Positions 8,748 through 16,376 of a stretch of DNA of 52,991 bases are shown here, piece after piece. A program made the translations under genes and the position numbers. Position 1 is the stretch's first letter. Each line of letters opens with the position of its first letter. Below the pieces are notes generated by a model. The model had not been told where the DNA came from, did no database searches, and saw only the letters and a program-made list of their open reading frames with translations. Origin of the DNA: an uncultured Megasphaera sp. (GTDB lineage: Bacteria; Bacillota; Negativicutes; Veillonellales; Megasphaeraceae); contig USGG01000007.1 in assembly GCA_900554215.1 (NCBI GenBank), positions 1 to 52,991 of the forward strand, in the 5' to 3' direction.

Positions 8748-8829
8748 ATGCCTATTAATCCAATGTGTATTGGGTTAATATTGGGTTGATAGAAAAGAAT
8801 AAATATTTCTATTTATAAATGTAAATACG

Positions 8830-8877
8830 TTAAGGGAAAGGCTTTATCTGTATGACGAAGTCTTTCCCTTTTGTATT
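8830..8877. terminator. Bidirectional terminator-like hairpin
   Basis: AAGGGAAAG (8832-8840) pairs with CTTTCCCTT (8862-8870). Further pairing continues outward through AAATAC and GTATTT, and there are A/T tracts on both sides. It lies between the plus-strand remnant and the minus-strand radical SAM gene. Nothing else is recognisable between 8748 and 8830. Confidence 0.6.
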
Positions 8878-8978
8878 TATTCATGTATAGGAAGATCTAG
8901 TTTGTCAAGAATTTCTAATAGATGCAGCATCAGGGGATGCTGTTCTCTGGTTGTTTGAATATCATATTTTTTTCGATT
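8877..8978 (-). pseudogene. Out-of-frame coding-like tail after the radical SAM gene
   Basis: On the minus strand, in the +1 frame relative to the end of the radical SAM gene, a frame encodes YDIQTTREQHPLMLHLLEIL and continues to DLPIHE and a stop. It has no start codon or ribosome binding site. It begins exactly where the radical SAM frame crosses a run of seven A residues (plus 8967-8973). Losing one A would join it to the radical SAM protein as an extension of about 30 residues. It is either a degraded neighbour gene or a frameshifted or slippage-encoded C-terminus. Confidence 0.35.
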
Positions 8979-9882
8979 TCAGCACGCCTTCGCCGCAGAA
9001 GCTGGGAATGAAGGTTTTGCTGGCGCTGTCTTTTTCCTGGACGAAGCCGTCTTCGATGCCGCTGTCGAAGAGGTACTGTTCGGCTTCGTCGTACTCTTCG
9101 TCGGTGAGGAAGCGGTCGATTTCAGGATAGTCGGCGGCTTTGCCGCAGGGGACGTACTGGCGCATGAGACTGAACAGGACTTGTCCGTCTGCGAAGTGGC
9201 TTCGCACCCAGTCGATGACGGCCTTAGTGTTCTCGACGCAGCCCGGCAGAATGAGGTGGCGGATGACGACGCCCTTCTGCAGGATGCCGTCGTCGTCGAG
9301 CTCGTAGGGGCCGACCTGGTCGTACATGCGCAGGATGGCTTCCGCCGCGGCCTGGGGATAGTCGGCGGCGCCGCTGTAGCGTTTGGCCAGCGCCGAATCC
9401 ATGTATTTCAGGTCAGGCAGATAAATTTGTACCTTACCTCGTAAGGCGTCGATGGTTTCCGGCGCTTCATAGCCGCCGCAGTTGTAGACGACGGGGACGG
9501 GCAGGGGCTGCTCCAGGCTCTGCCGGACGGCCCAGGTATAAGGCGTCGGCGTGACGAGATTGATGTTGTGGGCTCCCTGGGCGATGAGCTCGCCGTAGAT
9601 TTCGCGCAGCCGTTCTACCGTAATGGGAATGCCCGTGCCGCCCGTGCTGATCGAGGCGTTTTGGCAGAAGCAGCAGCGCAGGTTGCAGCTCGTAAAAAAC
9701 ACGGTTCCCGAACCCCGCGTGCCGCTGATGCAGGGCTCTTCCCAGAAGTGCAGGGCCGCCCTGGCTACGACGGGCTGCAGGGACGTATGGCAGTAGCCGG
9801 CCATGGGCGCATGGGGCGTGTAGTATTGGCTGCGGACGACGCCGCAGCGCCGGGGACAATCGTTGCAGATATATTCGGACAT
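8962..9882 (-). CDS. Radical SAM protein, PflA-like
   Basis: Protein of 306 residues with the radical SAM cluster motif C66-NLR-C70-CF-C73, so it should bind a [4Fe-4S] cluster and cleave S-adenosylmethionine. An N-terminal cysteine group (C6, C9, C13, C31; CNDCPRRCG) may hold a second metal. It resembles the uncharacterised PflA-like group of stand-alone radical SAM proteins with an N-terminal CxxCPRxC segment, and has NLVTPTPYTWAVR and RHLILPGCVENTK. The specific substrate is unknown and no glycyl-radical enzyme lies next to it. AAGGAG precedes the start. The C-terminus ends at an A7 run followed by a coding-like +1 frame. Confidence 0.85.
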   Translation of the reverse strand: MSEYICNDCPRRCGVVRSQYYTPHAPMAGYCHTSLQPVVARAALHFWEEPCISGTRGSGTVFFTSCNLRCCFCQNASISTGGTGIPITVERLREIYGELIAQGAHNINLVTPTPYTWAVRQSLEQPLPVPVVYNCGGYEAPETIDALRGKVQIYLPDLKYMDSALAKRYSGAADYPQAAAEAILRMYDQVGPYELDDDGILQKGVVIRHLILPGCVENTKAVIDWVRSHFADGQVLFSLMRQYVPCGKAADYPEIDRFLTDEEYDEAEQYLFDSGIEDGFVQEKDSASKTFIPSFCGEGVLKSKKI

Positions 9883-9962
9883 AAAAACATCTCCTTGCAG
9901 TGCAGAGTGCGGCAGTCTGCGACGGCAGGCCGCCGGGGGTATACTGCATTATACCATATATA

Positions 9963-9996
9963 GAAAAAGGCCGCCTCTTGCGAGACAGCCTTTTTA
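9963..9996 (-). terminator. cstA terminator
   Basis: On the minus strand, AAAAAGGCTGTCTC pairs with GAGGCGGCCTTTTT around a short loop, ending in a T run, just after the cstA stop codon. Confidence 0.8.
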
Positions 9997-10017
9997 CATA
10001 ACGAGCAAATTATCGAA

Positions 10018-11907
10018 TTAATGATGAGCAATCGTCAATTCTTTGAAGCGTCTTGCTCTTGCGCCTTCGTCGTCCTGCTGAGCGACGAGCTGTTCCAAAT
10101 GCTTCAGTTCTTCTGCTTCTACGGTAGCTGTAGTATCATAGCTGGCAGGAACGGTCTTAGCCAGGTACATGCACTTCTTGAGAGAAGCGACGCTGATGAT
10201 GATGACCAGGATAGCCATGATGGCCGAAACGGTAAACATGAGCATTTCGCCCTGAGGCAGATAGATTTCAAACATGTTGAGGAAGTCTGCCCAGAAGATA
10301 ACGACCGTCAAAACAGCCCAGGGGAAGCCTGTTACCCAAACGTAGCGGGCTTTGCCCATGCTGCAGATAACGACGGAAGAAATAGCCAGGGTAATGATAG
10401 CCAGCAGCTGGTTGGATACGCCGAAGATAGGCCAAATCGTGGACAAGCTGCCCTGCAGTACGATGTAACCCCAAGCACCGGATACTAATGCGGAAGCGAT
10501 GATGCCGCCGGGGAGCCAATGGGGATCGCCGAACTTAGGCCATACGCGGCCGATGAGTTCCTGGAACATGTAACGGCCGACACGGGTACCGGCATCGATA
10601 ATCGTCATGATGAACAATGCTTCGAACATGATGCAGAAGTGGTACCAGTAGTTCATGAGGTGGTCGAGGCCAGGAATTCTGGAGAAGATGTGAGCCATGC
10701 CGACTGCCAGGGAAACGGCGCCGCCGGGACGATGAGCAACGTCTTCGCCGACCATCTGGTTCAGCATCGGGAGGTCGACGACCTGCATGCCGAGAGCCTG
10801 GAAGTGAGCGGCTGTAGAGTTAATAGCGAAGTAGTCGGCCGGCTGGAGAGCGCAGGCTGCGATCAAAGCCATCATGCCGACGAAGGATTCTGTAAGCATT
10901 GCGCCATAGCCTACGGGGAGGATAGAGCGTTCGTTCATGAGCATTTTCGGCGTCGTGCCTGTGGAAATCATGCAGTGGAAGCCGGAAATAGCGCCGCAGG
11001 CGATAGTGATGAAGATGTACGGAAGAACCGGGCCGGTAATAACCGGGCCGCCGCCGGCGCAGAACTGCGTAACGGCAGGCATTTCAACGCTCGGGCCGAC
11101 GATGATGATGCCGAGGGCCAAGGCGCCGATCGTACCGATCTTCATGTACGTGGACAAATAATCGCGCGGAGCGAGGAGCAGCCATACAGGGAGGGCAGCG
11201 GCGATGAAACCGTAGAGAATCAAGGCGATGCTGACGCCTCTGGCGCTAATGGTAAAGATAGGAGCTAATGTCGGCGAAGCCTGGACGGACGGACCTACGA
11301 CGACGGCGAGCAATACGAGGACGACGCCGATGATCGTAGCTTCCTGAATCTTGCCGGGGCGCAGGAACTGCAGATACAAGCCGACGAGAATAGCGATAGG
11401 AATCGTCATGCCGATGGTGAAAGTACCCCACGGGCTGTCGTGCAAGGCGTTGACGACGACGACGGCCATACCGGCCATAGCGAGGATATTCAGGAACAAT
11501 ACGGCGAAGGACGTAGCCAAGCCGATTTTGTCGCCGATCTGCGCTTTTGCGATTTCGGCGATGGATTTGCCGTCATAGCGCATGGAAGCGAAGAGGATAA
11601 CCATATCGTGTACGGCCCCTGCGAGGACGCCCCCGATAAGAATCCACAACGCGCCGGGCAAATAACCGAACTGAGCGGCAATAACCGGGCCTACGAGCGG
11701 GCCTGCGCCAGCGATAGCTGCGAAGTGATGGCCGAATACGACGTATTTGTTCGTCGGAACATAGTCGTGGCCGTCTTCGAAACGGAATGCCGGCGTGACT
11801 TTGTACTGGTTCAGCGTCAATACTTTAGCGGCGATGAAGGCGCCGTAAAAGCGGTAAGCCAGTACGAACACGAGTGCAGAAACAATAACTAAATACAAAC
11901 CGTTCAT
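10018..11907 (-). CDS. cstA: Carbon starvation protein CstA-family transporter
   Basis: Polytopic inner-membrane protein of 629 residues in the CstA/BtsT family, whose members carry peptides or pyruvate. The family's N-terminal signature is clear: PTNKYVVFGHHFAAIAGAGP, then GPVIAAQFGYLPGALWIL and GAVHDM. About 16 hydrophobic segments follow, and a short cytoplasmic tail follows the last one near VASLKKCMYL. The length is nearer the shorter CstA branch than E. coli CstA (about 700 residues). AAAGGAGG precedes the ATG. The substrate is uncertain; a pyruvate or amino-acid/peptide role would suit this metabolic context. It is a single-gene unit with its own promoter and terminator. Confidence 0.92.
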   Translation of the reverse strand: MNGLYLVIVSALVFVLAYRFYGAFIAAKVLTLNQYKVTPAFRFEDGHDYVPTNKYVVFGHHFAAIAGAGPLVGPVIAAQFGYLPGALWILIGGVLAGAVHDMVILFASMRYDGKSIAEIAKAQIGDKIGLATSFAVLFLNILAMAGMAVVVVNALHDSPWGTFTIGMTIPIAILVGLYLQFLRPGKIQEATIIGVVLVLLAVVVGPSVQASPTLAPIFTISARGVSIALILYGFIAAALPVWLLLAPRDYLSTYMKIGTIGALALGIIIVGPSVEMPAVTQFCAGGGPVITGPVLPYIFITIACGAISGFHCMISTGTTPKMLMNERSILPVGYGAMLTESFVGMMALIAACALQPADYFAINSTAAHFQALGMQVVDLPMLNQMVGEDVAHRPGGAVSLAVGMAHIFSRIPGLDHLMNYWYHFCIMFEALFIMTIIDAGTRVGRYMFQELIGRVWPKFGDPHWLPGGIIASALVSGAWGYIVLQGSLSTIWPIFGVSNQLLAIITLAISSVVICSMGKARYVWVTGFPWAVLTVVIFWADFLNMFEIYLPQGEMLMFTVSAIMAILVIIISVASLKKCMYLAKTVPASYDTTATVEAEELKHLEQLVAQQDDEGARARRFKELTIAHH

Positions 11908-12001
11908 ACAAAAACAACCTCCTTTTAAAATTTTAGGGCTGCTTTTGAGAAATGAACTGCTATAATGATTCCTACTAGAGCAAGCCCTTTAACCGACTCT
12001 A

Positions 12002-12030
12002 ACTATATATCAATAAGATTAAAATTTCAA
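12002..12030 (-). promoter_or_regulatory. cstA promoter
   Basis: On the minus strand TTGAAA (plus 12025-12030), 17 bp, then TATAGT (plus 12002-12007). The transcript leader would be about 85-90 bases and contains AGGGC-TTGCT and AGCAGCCCT arms that could pair around a long loop. Confidence 0.55.
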
Positions 12031-12123
12031 GGTGGGCAGGGGCACAGTCCGTCCTCTGGTGATAATAAAATCTTTTGGTGACAAAAAAATAAAAAATGAC
12101 TCAAATATACATGCCTTATCTAG

Positions 12124-12319
12124 TATAATGAAAGAGGTTACAAGGTATATATGGTAGGCGATGAAAAAATATCATTTAATGAGGGAATGTATATCAATTA
12201 ATAATATACGCCGGAGACAAGCAAAAAAACATAATGTCTGTTTACCGATAGTCAGATTTTGCCGGCAGTGGTATAATATATCTGCTTTAACTTTTTCGAG
12301 CCGCATAGTATGGCGGCTT
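12124..12319 (+). promoter_or_regulatory. Candidate promoters and hairpin upstream of the GldA-like gene
   Basis: Two TATAAT boxes are present, at 12124-12129 and 12272-12277. The second is an extended -10 (TGGTATAAT) and is the better placed. A GAGCCGC/GCGGCTT hairpin (12298-12319) falls in the resulting leader without a T run. The rest of the 458-base gap between cstA and this gene shows no gene I can support. Confidence 0.45.
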
Positions 12320-12365
12320 CAGTTATCTTATTTATATTTACATATTTGTAAGAGGGGGTACAATT

Positions 12366-13466
12366 ATGTCTCAATCTGATTACACACTGGTATTGCCGGC
12401 CTTTACGATCGGCGCCAACGCTTACGATGCCATCGGCCAGGTCACGAAGCCCTTCGGCAAAAAAGTCGTCATTATCGGCGGCAAAACGGCCTTGTCCAAA
12501 GCGGAAAAACCGCTCCTCGATGCCATTAAAAGCACCGACCTGGAAGTTCTCGGCGTGCTGTGGTACGGCGACGATGCGACGTACGAACGGGTAGATGCCT
12601 TGATGGCCGAAGACGCCGTCAAGAACGCTGACCTCATTTTCGGCGTAGGCGGCGGCCGGGCTATTGATACGTGCAAGGTCGTAGCTGATAAAGTCGGCAA
12701 GCCTTATTTCGCCTTCCCGACAGTCGCTTCGAACTGCGCTCCGTCTACGGCCATCGCCGTTATGTACAAAGAAGATAAATCCTTCGCCGGCTACTACTAC
12801 CTGCCGACGCCGCCGGTTCATACGTTTATCAATATGGACATCATCGCTGACTCGCCCTTCGATTTGTTCTGGGCCGGCATCGGCGACGCCATGAGCAAGG
12901 AATGCGAAAGCGAATTGGCCAGCCGCGAAGCCGACATTTTCCATACGGTTCTCTTGGGCCGGGCTCTGGGCAAGGTCTGCACGGAACCGCTTCTCGAATA
13001 CGGCGAAAAAGCCTTGGCTGATTTCAAGGAAAAGAAGGTTACCTATGAGCTGCAGCAGGTCGTATTGGACATCATCATCAGCACGGGCCTCGTTTCCAAC
13101 TGCACGACGGGCCACAACGGCGTATACTATTATAACTCGTCTATCGCCCACTTGTTCTACAACTCGTCGACGGTACTGCCGCAGGTCGTAGAAGGCCATC
13201 TCCACGGCGAAATCGTATCCTTCGGCGTGCTCGTCCTCTTGACGTACGACAAGCAGTTCGAACTGCGCGACCGCATCGCCGCCTTCTATAAGAAAGCCGG
13301 CTATCCGGTCAAGTTGGCCGATTTGGATATCAAAGCCGACGAAATCGACGCCATCGTCGAAAAAGCGCCGGGCATTACGGAATGGAACTGCGTGCCGTCT
13401 CCGCTGACGAAAGAAGCCTTCAAGCAGGCGATCGTCGACACGGACGCCTTTGGCAGCGCATTATAA
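12366..13466 (+). CDS. Iron-containing alcohol dehydrogenase, GldA-like
   Basis: NAD(P)-dependent group III alcohol dehydrogenase of 366 residues, closest in pattern to glycerol dehydrogenase GldA. The nucleotide-binding signature is GGGRAID (95-101). Metal ligands are predicted at D174 (FWAGIGDAMSKECE), H262 (SSIAHLF) and H278 or H280 (EGHLHGEIVS). ASNCAPSTAIAVMY corresponds to the conserved stretch that contacts the cofactor ribose and pyrophosphate. It probably oxidises or reduces a small polyol or hydroxy-ketone; other GldA-like enzymes use hydroxyacetone or hydroxybutanone, so the substrate is open. The start follows an AGAGGGGG site. A terminator follows. Confidence 0.88.
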   Translation: MSQSDYTLVLPAFTIGANAYDAIGQVTKPFGKKVVIIGGKTALSKAEKPLLDAIKSTDLEVLGVLWYGDDATYERVDALMAEDAVKNADLIFGVGGGRAIDTCKVVADKVGKPYFAFPTVASNCAPSTAIAVMYKEDKSFAGYYYLPTPPVHTFINMDIIADSPFDLFWAGIGDAMSKECESELASREADIFHTVLLGRALGKVCTEPLLEYGEKALADFKEKKVTYELQQVVLDIIISTGLVSNCTTGHNGVYYYNSSIAHLFYNSSTVLPQVVEGHLHGEIVSFGVLVLLTYDKQFELRDRIAAFYKKAGYPVKLADLDIKADEIDAIVEKAPGITEWNCVPSPLTKEAFKQAIVDTDAFGSAL

Positions 13467-13483
13467 AATTATTCAGCCGCATA

Positions 13484-13520
13484 AAAAGGGGCGACTCTCT
13501 GCAGGAGAGCCGTCCTTTTA
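13484..13520 (+). terminator. Terminator of the GldA-like gene
   Basis: AAAAGGGGCGACTCTC pairs with GAGAGCCGTCCTTTTA across a 5-base loop (a few mismatches). Confidence 0.75.
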
Positions 13521-13522
13521 TG

Positions 13523-13528
13523 GTATAA
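13523..13528 (+). promoter_or_regulatory. -10 box before the cobT-like gene
   Basis: TATAAT with an upstream TGG abuts the preceding terminator, about 30 bases before the coding start. An AGGAGG site lies near 13549. Confidence 0.5.
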
Positions 13529-13559
13529 TAGACAAAAATGAGTAACCAGGAGGTATGCA

Positions 13560-14561
13560 ATGGATAGTGTGCTGGAACAGGTAATCGCCGGTATCGGCCC
13601 CCTGAATCTGGAAAAGACCGGCGAGTGCTACGCGAAGCTGTCGAGCCTTGCCGTCCCTCAGGACGGGAAATTGACCTACTTGGCCGGCCGTATTGCCGGC
13701 GTCTCCGATACGCTGCAGCCATCGCTGCTGAAAAAAGCCGTCGTCTTATTTGCCGCCGATCACGCCGTCGACGGCGGAGAAAATAAAACGAAGGGCATGG
13801 GCAGCAAGGCCTCGGCGCTGGAAATCGCCGCCGGAAAAGGCCATATTAATAAGGTGGCCCATCAGATAGGAGCCGGCGTGTTGCTGCTGGACATGGGATT
13901 GGAGCAAAATATTCCCGAGTCGGAAGGCGTTCAGGACTTGAAGGTCATGCACGGCAGCCATTTTTGGGCCAAAGGGCCGGCCATGACGGAAGACCAGATG
14001 CTGGACGCCATGTTCAGTGGCCTGCAAATCGGAGAAAATCTGGCCGACGAGCACTACAACGCACTCGGTCTCGGCAATATCGGCGAACGAGCTCTGCTGA
14101 CGGCCTTCATCCTCACGGCGGCCTTTTTCCGCGATTCCATGAACGACCTGCCGTCCCATATGAAATCGCAGGGCAAGCTGGAGCAGCTGACGGCTCTCAT
14201 GGACCGGCTGGAACTGGATGCCGGCGATCCTCTGGATTTGCTGCGCCGCGCCGGCTCGCCTGATATTGCCGCCATGGTCGGCCTCATATTGGCAGCGGCT
14301 CATCGCCGGCTCCTCGTCGTATTTGACAATGCTGTGACCGGGGCGGCCGTACTGCTCAGCCGTGCTCTCTGCCGACACGTAGACGACTACGTCATCCCTT
14401 CGGCGCGATATGCCGAGCCGGTTCATCAGATGCAGATGAAAAAGATGGGCCTCAAGGCCTTCTTTGAAACGGGACAGGATACGGATCAGGGCATGGGCTC
14501 GGTCATCGGCTTGTCCCTGCTGGATGCGGCAGTAGACATGATGAATAAGGAATTGAAGTAA
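13560..14561 (+). CDS. CobT-like phosphoribosyltransferase, catalytic Glu residues not conserved
   Basis: Protein of 333 residues with the CobT fold. CobT transfers the phosphoribosyl group of nicotinate mononucleotide to dimethylbenzimidazole for cobalamin. AADHAV (65-70) matches AADHGV, and AEPVHQ followed by GLSLLDAA (317-324) aligns with the CobT C-terminus. Two key positions differ: the Glu of GEMGIGNTT aligns with A168 (NALGLGNIG), and the Glu of LGEGTGA aligns with Q310 (TDQGMGS). Those are the glutamates implicated in catalysis in Salmonella CobT, from memory. No cobalamin genes are nearby, and the next gene, 41 bases on, is larC1. A role on a nicotinate-derived nucleotide such as the nickel-pincer precursor is inference. 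Confidence 0.75.
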   Translation: MDSVLEQVIAGIGPLNLEKTGECYAKLSSLAVPQDGKLTYLAGRIAGVSDTLQPSLLKKAVVLFAADHAVDGGENKTKGMGSKASALEIAAGKGHINKVAHQIGAGVLLLDMGLEQNIPESEGVQDLKVMHGSHFWAKGPAMTEDQMLDAMFSGLQIGENLADEHYNALGLGNIGERALLTAFILTAAFFRDSMNDLPSHMKSQGKLEQLTALMDRLELDAGDPLDLLRRAGSPDIAAMVGLILAAAHRRLLVVFDNAVTGAAVLLSRALCRHVDDYVIPSARYAEPVHQMQMKKMGLKAFFETGQDTDQGMGSVIGLSLLDAAVDMMNKELK

Positions 14562-14602
14562 GACGATTGCTATGCCCATTTGCGGCAGGAAGGAGATTAT
14601 AC

Positions 14603-15439
14603 ATGAAGACCTTATACCTCGATTGCTTTTCTGGTATCAGCGGCAATATGTTCACCGGCATGCTTCTGCAGGCCGGCGTACCCTTTGATGCCTTCAAGGA
14701 TGCTATGGCTTCGCTGAATCTGGAAGGGTATTCCCTTATTTATGAATCTGTTTCCAAACTGGGGATTCAATCTGTTTATTACAACGTAAGCCTTGATACA
14801 GAAAATCATCACCATGAACATGGCAGTCATCACGACCATGGGCATCATCACGGCCATCACGACTCGCACGGACAGGAACATCTCGTCGATACGACAGGTC
14901 ATCACCATCACCACCAACATAGGGGACTGCCGGAAATTACGGCTATTATCGAATCTTCACCTGTGTCGGACAGCGTTAAAGCAAAAAGCCTTGCCGTCTT
15001 CGGTGAGCTGGCTAAAGCCGAATCCAAGGTTCATGGCGTTCCTGTCGACCAGATTCATTTCCATGAAGTCGGGGCTATTGACTGCATACTGGATATTGTC
15101 GGCGTTGTCTGGGCTCTCGAGTACTTGGGCATAGAGCAAATCGGCGCGTCTCCCCTGCATGTAGGCAGCGGCTTCGTGCGCTGTGCCCACGGCGTCATGC
15201 CCGTTCCGGCTCCGGCTACGGCGGAGCTGCTGGCAGGAATTCCTTATTATGCTACGGACGTTCGCGGTGAGCTCGTTACGCCGACAGGCGCGGCTCTTGT
15301 CAAGACGTTGGCTTCTTATATCGGTCCTCGTCCTAAATCTTTTGTACATGATATCACGGCTTACGGCGCAGGAACGAAAGATCTGGAAATTCCCAACGTC
15401 GTCCGCGGTTTTATCGGACAAGCCGAATCATGGCAGTAA
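14603..15439 (+). CDS. larC1: LarC N-terminal half (LarC1), nickel-pincer cofactor biosynthesis
   Basis: Protein of 278 residues matching only the first domain of LarC, the CTP-dependent nickel insertase that completes the nickel-pincer nucleotide of lactate racemase. It has the N-terminal LDCFSGISGNM, a histidine-rich insert (69-106, about 20 His) likely to bind nickel, HFHEVGAID (152-160), VPAPATAELL, and ends near NVVRGFIGQ. The C-terminal domain is missing here and is encoded about 16 kb downstream at 31532-31996. I start it at 14603 because AGGAG precedes that ATG; an upstream in-frame ATG lacks a site. It follows the cobT-like gene and is 33 bases before the GntR gene, so the three probably form an operon. 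Confidence 0.88.
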   Translation: MKTLYLDCFSGISGNMFTGMLLQAGVPFDAFKDAMASLNLEGYSLIYESVSKLGIQSVYYNVSLDTENHHHEHGSHHDHGHHHGHHDSHGQEHLVDTTGHHHHHQHRGLPEITAIIESSPVSDSVKAKSLAVFGELAKAESKVHGVPVDQIHFHEVGAIDCILDIVGVVWALEYLGIEQIGASPLHVGSGFVRCAHGVMPVPAPATAELLAGIPYYATDVRGELVTPTGAALVKTLASYIGPRPKSFVHDITAYGAGTKDLEIPNVVRGFIGQAESWQ

Positions 15440-15472
15440 GGAGATACAGCGGCACGGGAGGTGAGGACTGGC

Positions 15473-16150
15473 ATGGCGGATAGAAAATTGCTGGCACAGA
15501 CAATTGCTGACAGCATTATGGCTATGATTACGGCAAAACGCTTTTCTGAAGGAGACCAGCTGCCTGGTGAAAATGAACTGGCGAAAGAGCTGAACGTAAG
15601 CCGTAATACGCTGCGCGAAGCGATTCGCATATTGAGCGCTTACGGCTTTTTGGAAATCCAGCGGGGCAGGGGAACCTTTGTTACGCCGGCTGCGGCAGAA
15701 GGACGCTTAGCAAATCCGTTAAACCCTTTAGATTACGCAAAAGCCAGCTTAAAGGACTTGTATGAAATCCGCCTCATCCTCGAGCCCGAGGCCGTGTATT
15801 TGGCGGCGCAGCGGGGAAGTGACGGAGAAATTCAGGAGATTGTACGGCTGGGAAAGCTTGTGGAACAGCAAATTTTAGCAGGCGAAGACCGGACCGATGA
15901 TGAGCTGGCCTTTCATGCGGCTATTGCCAAAGCAACCCACAACGGAATGCTGATGGCCTTGCTGCCCTATGTGCATGAAGCTATCTTGAAAGGCGTTATC
16001 TTGTCTACCGTATATGATAAGGTCGTTCAGGAAACGCTGGTAGATCATAAGATGGTCATTGAGTTTTTGGAACGGCGCAATGCCGAAGGTGCGAGAGCCG
16101 CTATGCGCATACACCTTCTTCATGCAACCGACTCATTACATTTAAAATAG
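15473..16150 (+). CDS. GntR/FadR-family transcriptional regulator
   Basis: Regulator of 225 residues. An N-terminal winged helix-turn-helix (about 10-72; PGENELAKELNVSRNTLREA, GRGTFV) is joined to a C-terminal FCD ligand-binding domain (about 95-220). FCD metal ligands are likely among D142/D143, H148 (AFHAAIAKATHN), H192 and H214 (IHLLHA). Family members such as LldR and PdhR respond to lactate, pyruvate and other organic acids. The start at 15473 is chosen for GGGAGGTGAGG just upstream; a GTG at 15461 overlaps that site. Its position directly before the ilvD operon, whose promoter is covered by palindromes, suggests it controls those genes. Confidence 0.9.
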   Translation: MADRKLLAQTIADSIMAMITAKRFSEGDQLPGENELAKELNVSRNTLREAIRILSAYGFLEIQRGRGTFVTPAAAEGRLANPLNPLDYAKASLKDLYEIRLILEPEAVYLAAQRGSDGEIQEIVRLGKLVEQQILAGEDRTDDELAFHAAIAKATHNGMLMALLPYVHEAILKGVILSTVYDKVVQETLVDHKMVIEFLERRNAEGARAAMRIHLLHATDSLHLK

Positions 16151-16163
16151 TCTAAAATAACTG

Positions 16164-16205
16164 TAAGGCATCGCAAACATGAGTTTTGCGATGCCTTATA
16201 TTTTT
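16164..16205 (+). terminator. Terminator after the GntR gene
   Basis: A 13-bp inverted repeat (TAAGGCATCGCAAA with TTTGCGATGCCTTA) is followed by TATTTTT. Confidence 0.9.
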
Positions 16206-16215
16206 GACGCAAGAT

Positions 16216-16296
16216 GTTGAACAAGTTGTTGACATCCAACAACTTGCGATGATATGATGATGTCAACAGGTTGAACAATAACAAAGGATGTTCAAC
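16216..16296 (+). promoter_or_regulatory. ilvD operon promoter with palindromic operators
   Basis: TTGACA (16229-16234), 18 bp, TATGAT (16253-16258) forms a good promoter. A perfect 10-bp palindrome, CAAGTTGTTG (16222-16231) and CAACAACTTG (16237-16246), covers the -35 box. A second inverted pair, GTTGAACA (16270-16277) and TGTTCAAC (16289-16296), lies just downstream, and GTTGAACA also occurs at 16216. The TTGT...ACAA core suits FadR/FCD-type GntR operators, so the adjacent regulator is the likely binder. Confidence 0.7.
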
Positions 16297-16376
16297 AATT
16301 GGAGCGCGCTTTAAAACTTAAAAAATAGTCATATGAATTTTGTACTGCTCAAGAGAGATAAAGGAGGAGTTTTAGT

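Noticed and set aside
12161..12379. 72-codon frame upstream of the GldA-like gene
   Set aside because: No Shine-Dalgarno sequence, odd composition, and it runs through the predicted promoter and into the dehydrogenase start.
13560..14561. CobT-like gene as evidence of a cobalamin pathway here
   Set aside because: Key catalytic positions are changed and no other cobalamin genes are in the window.
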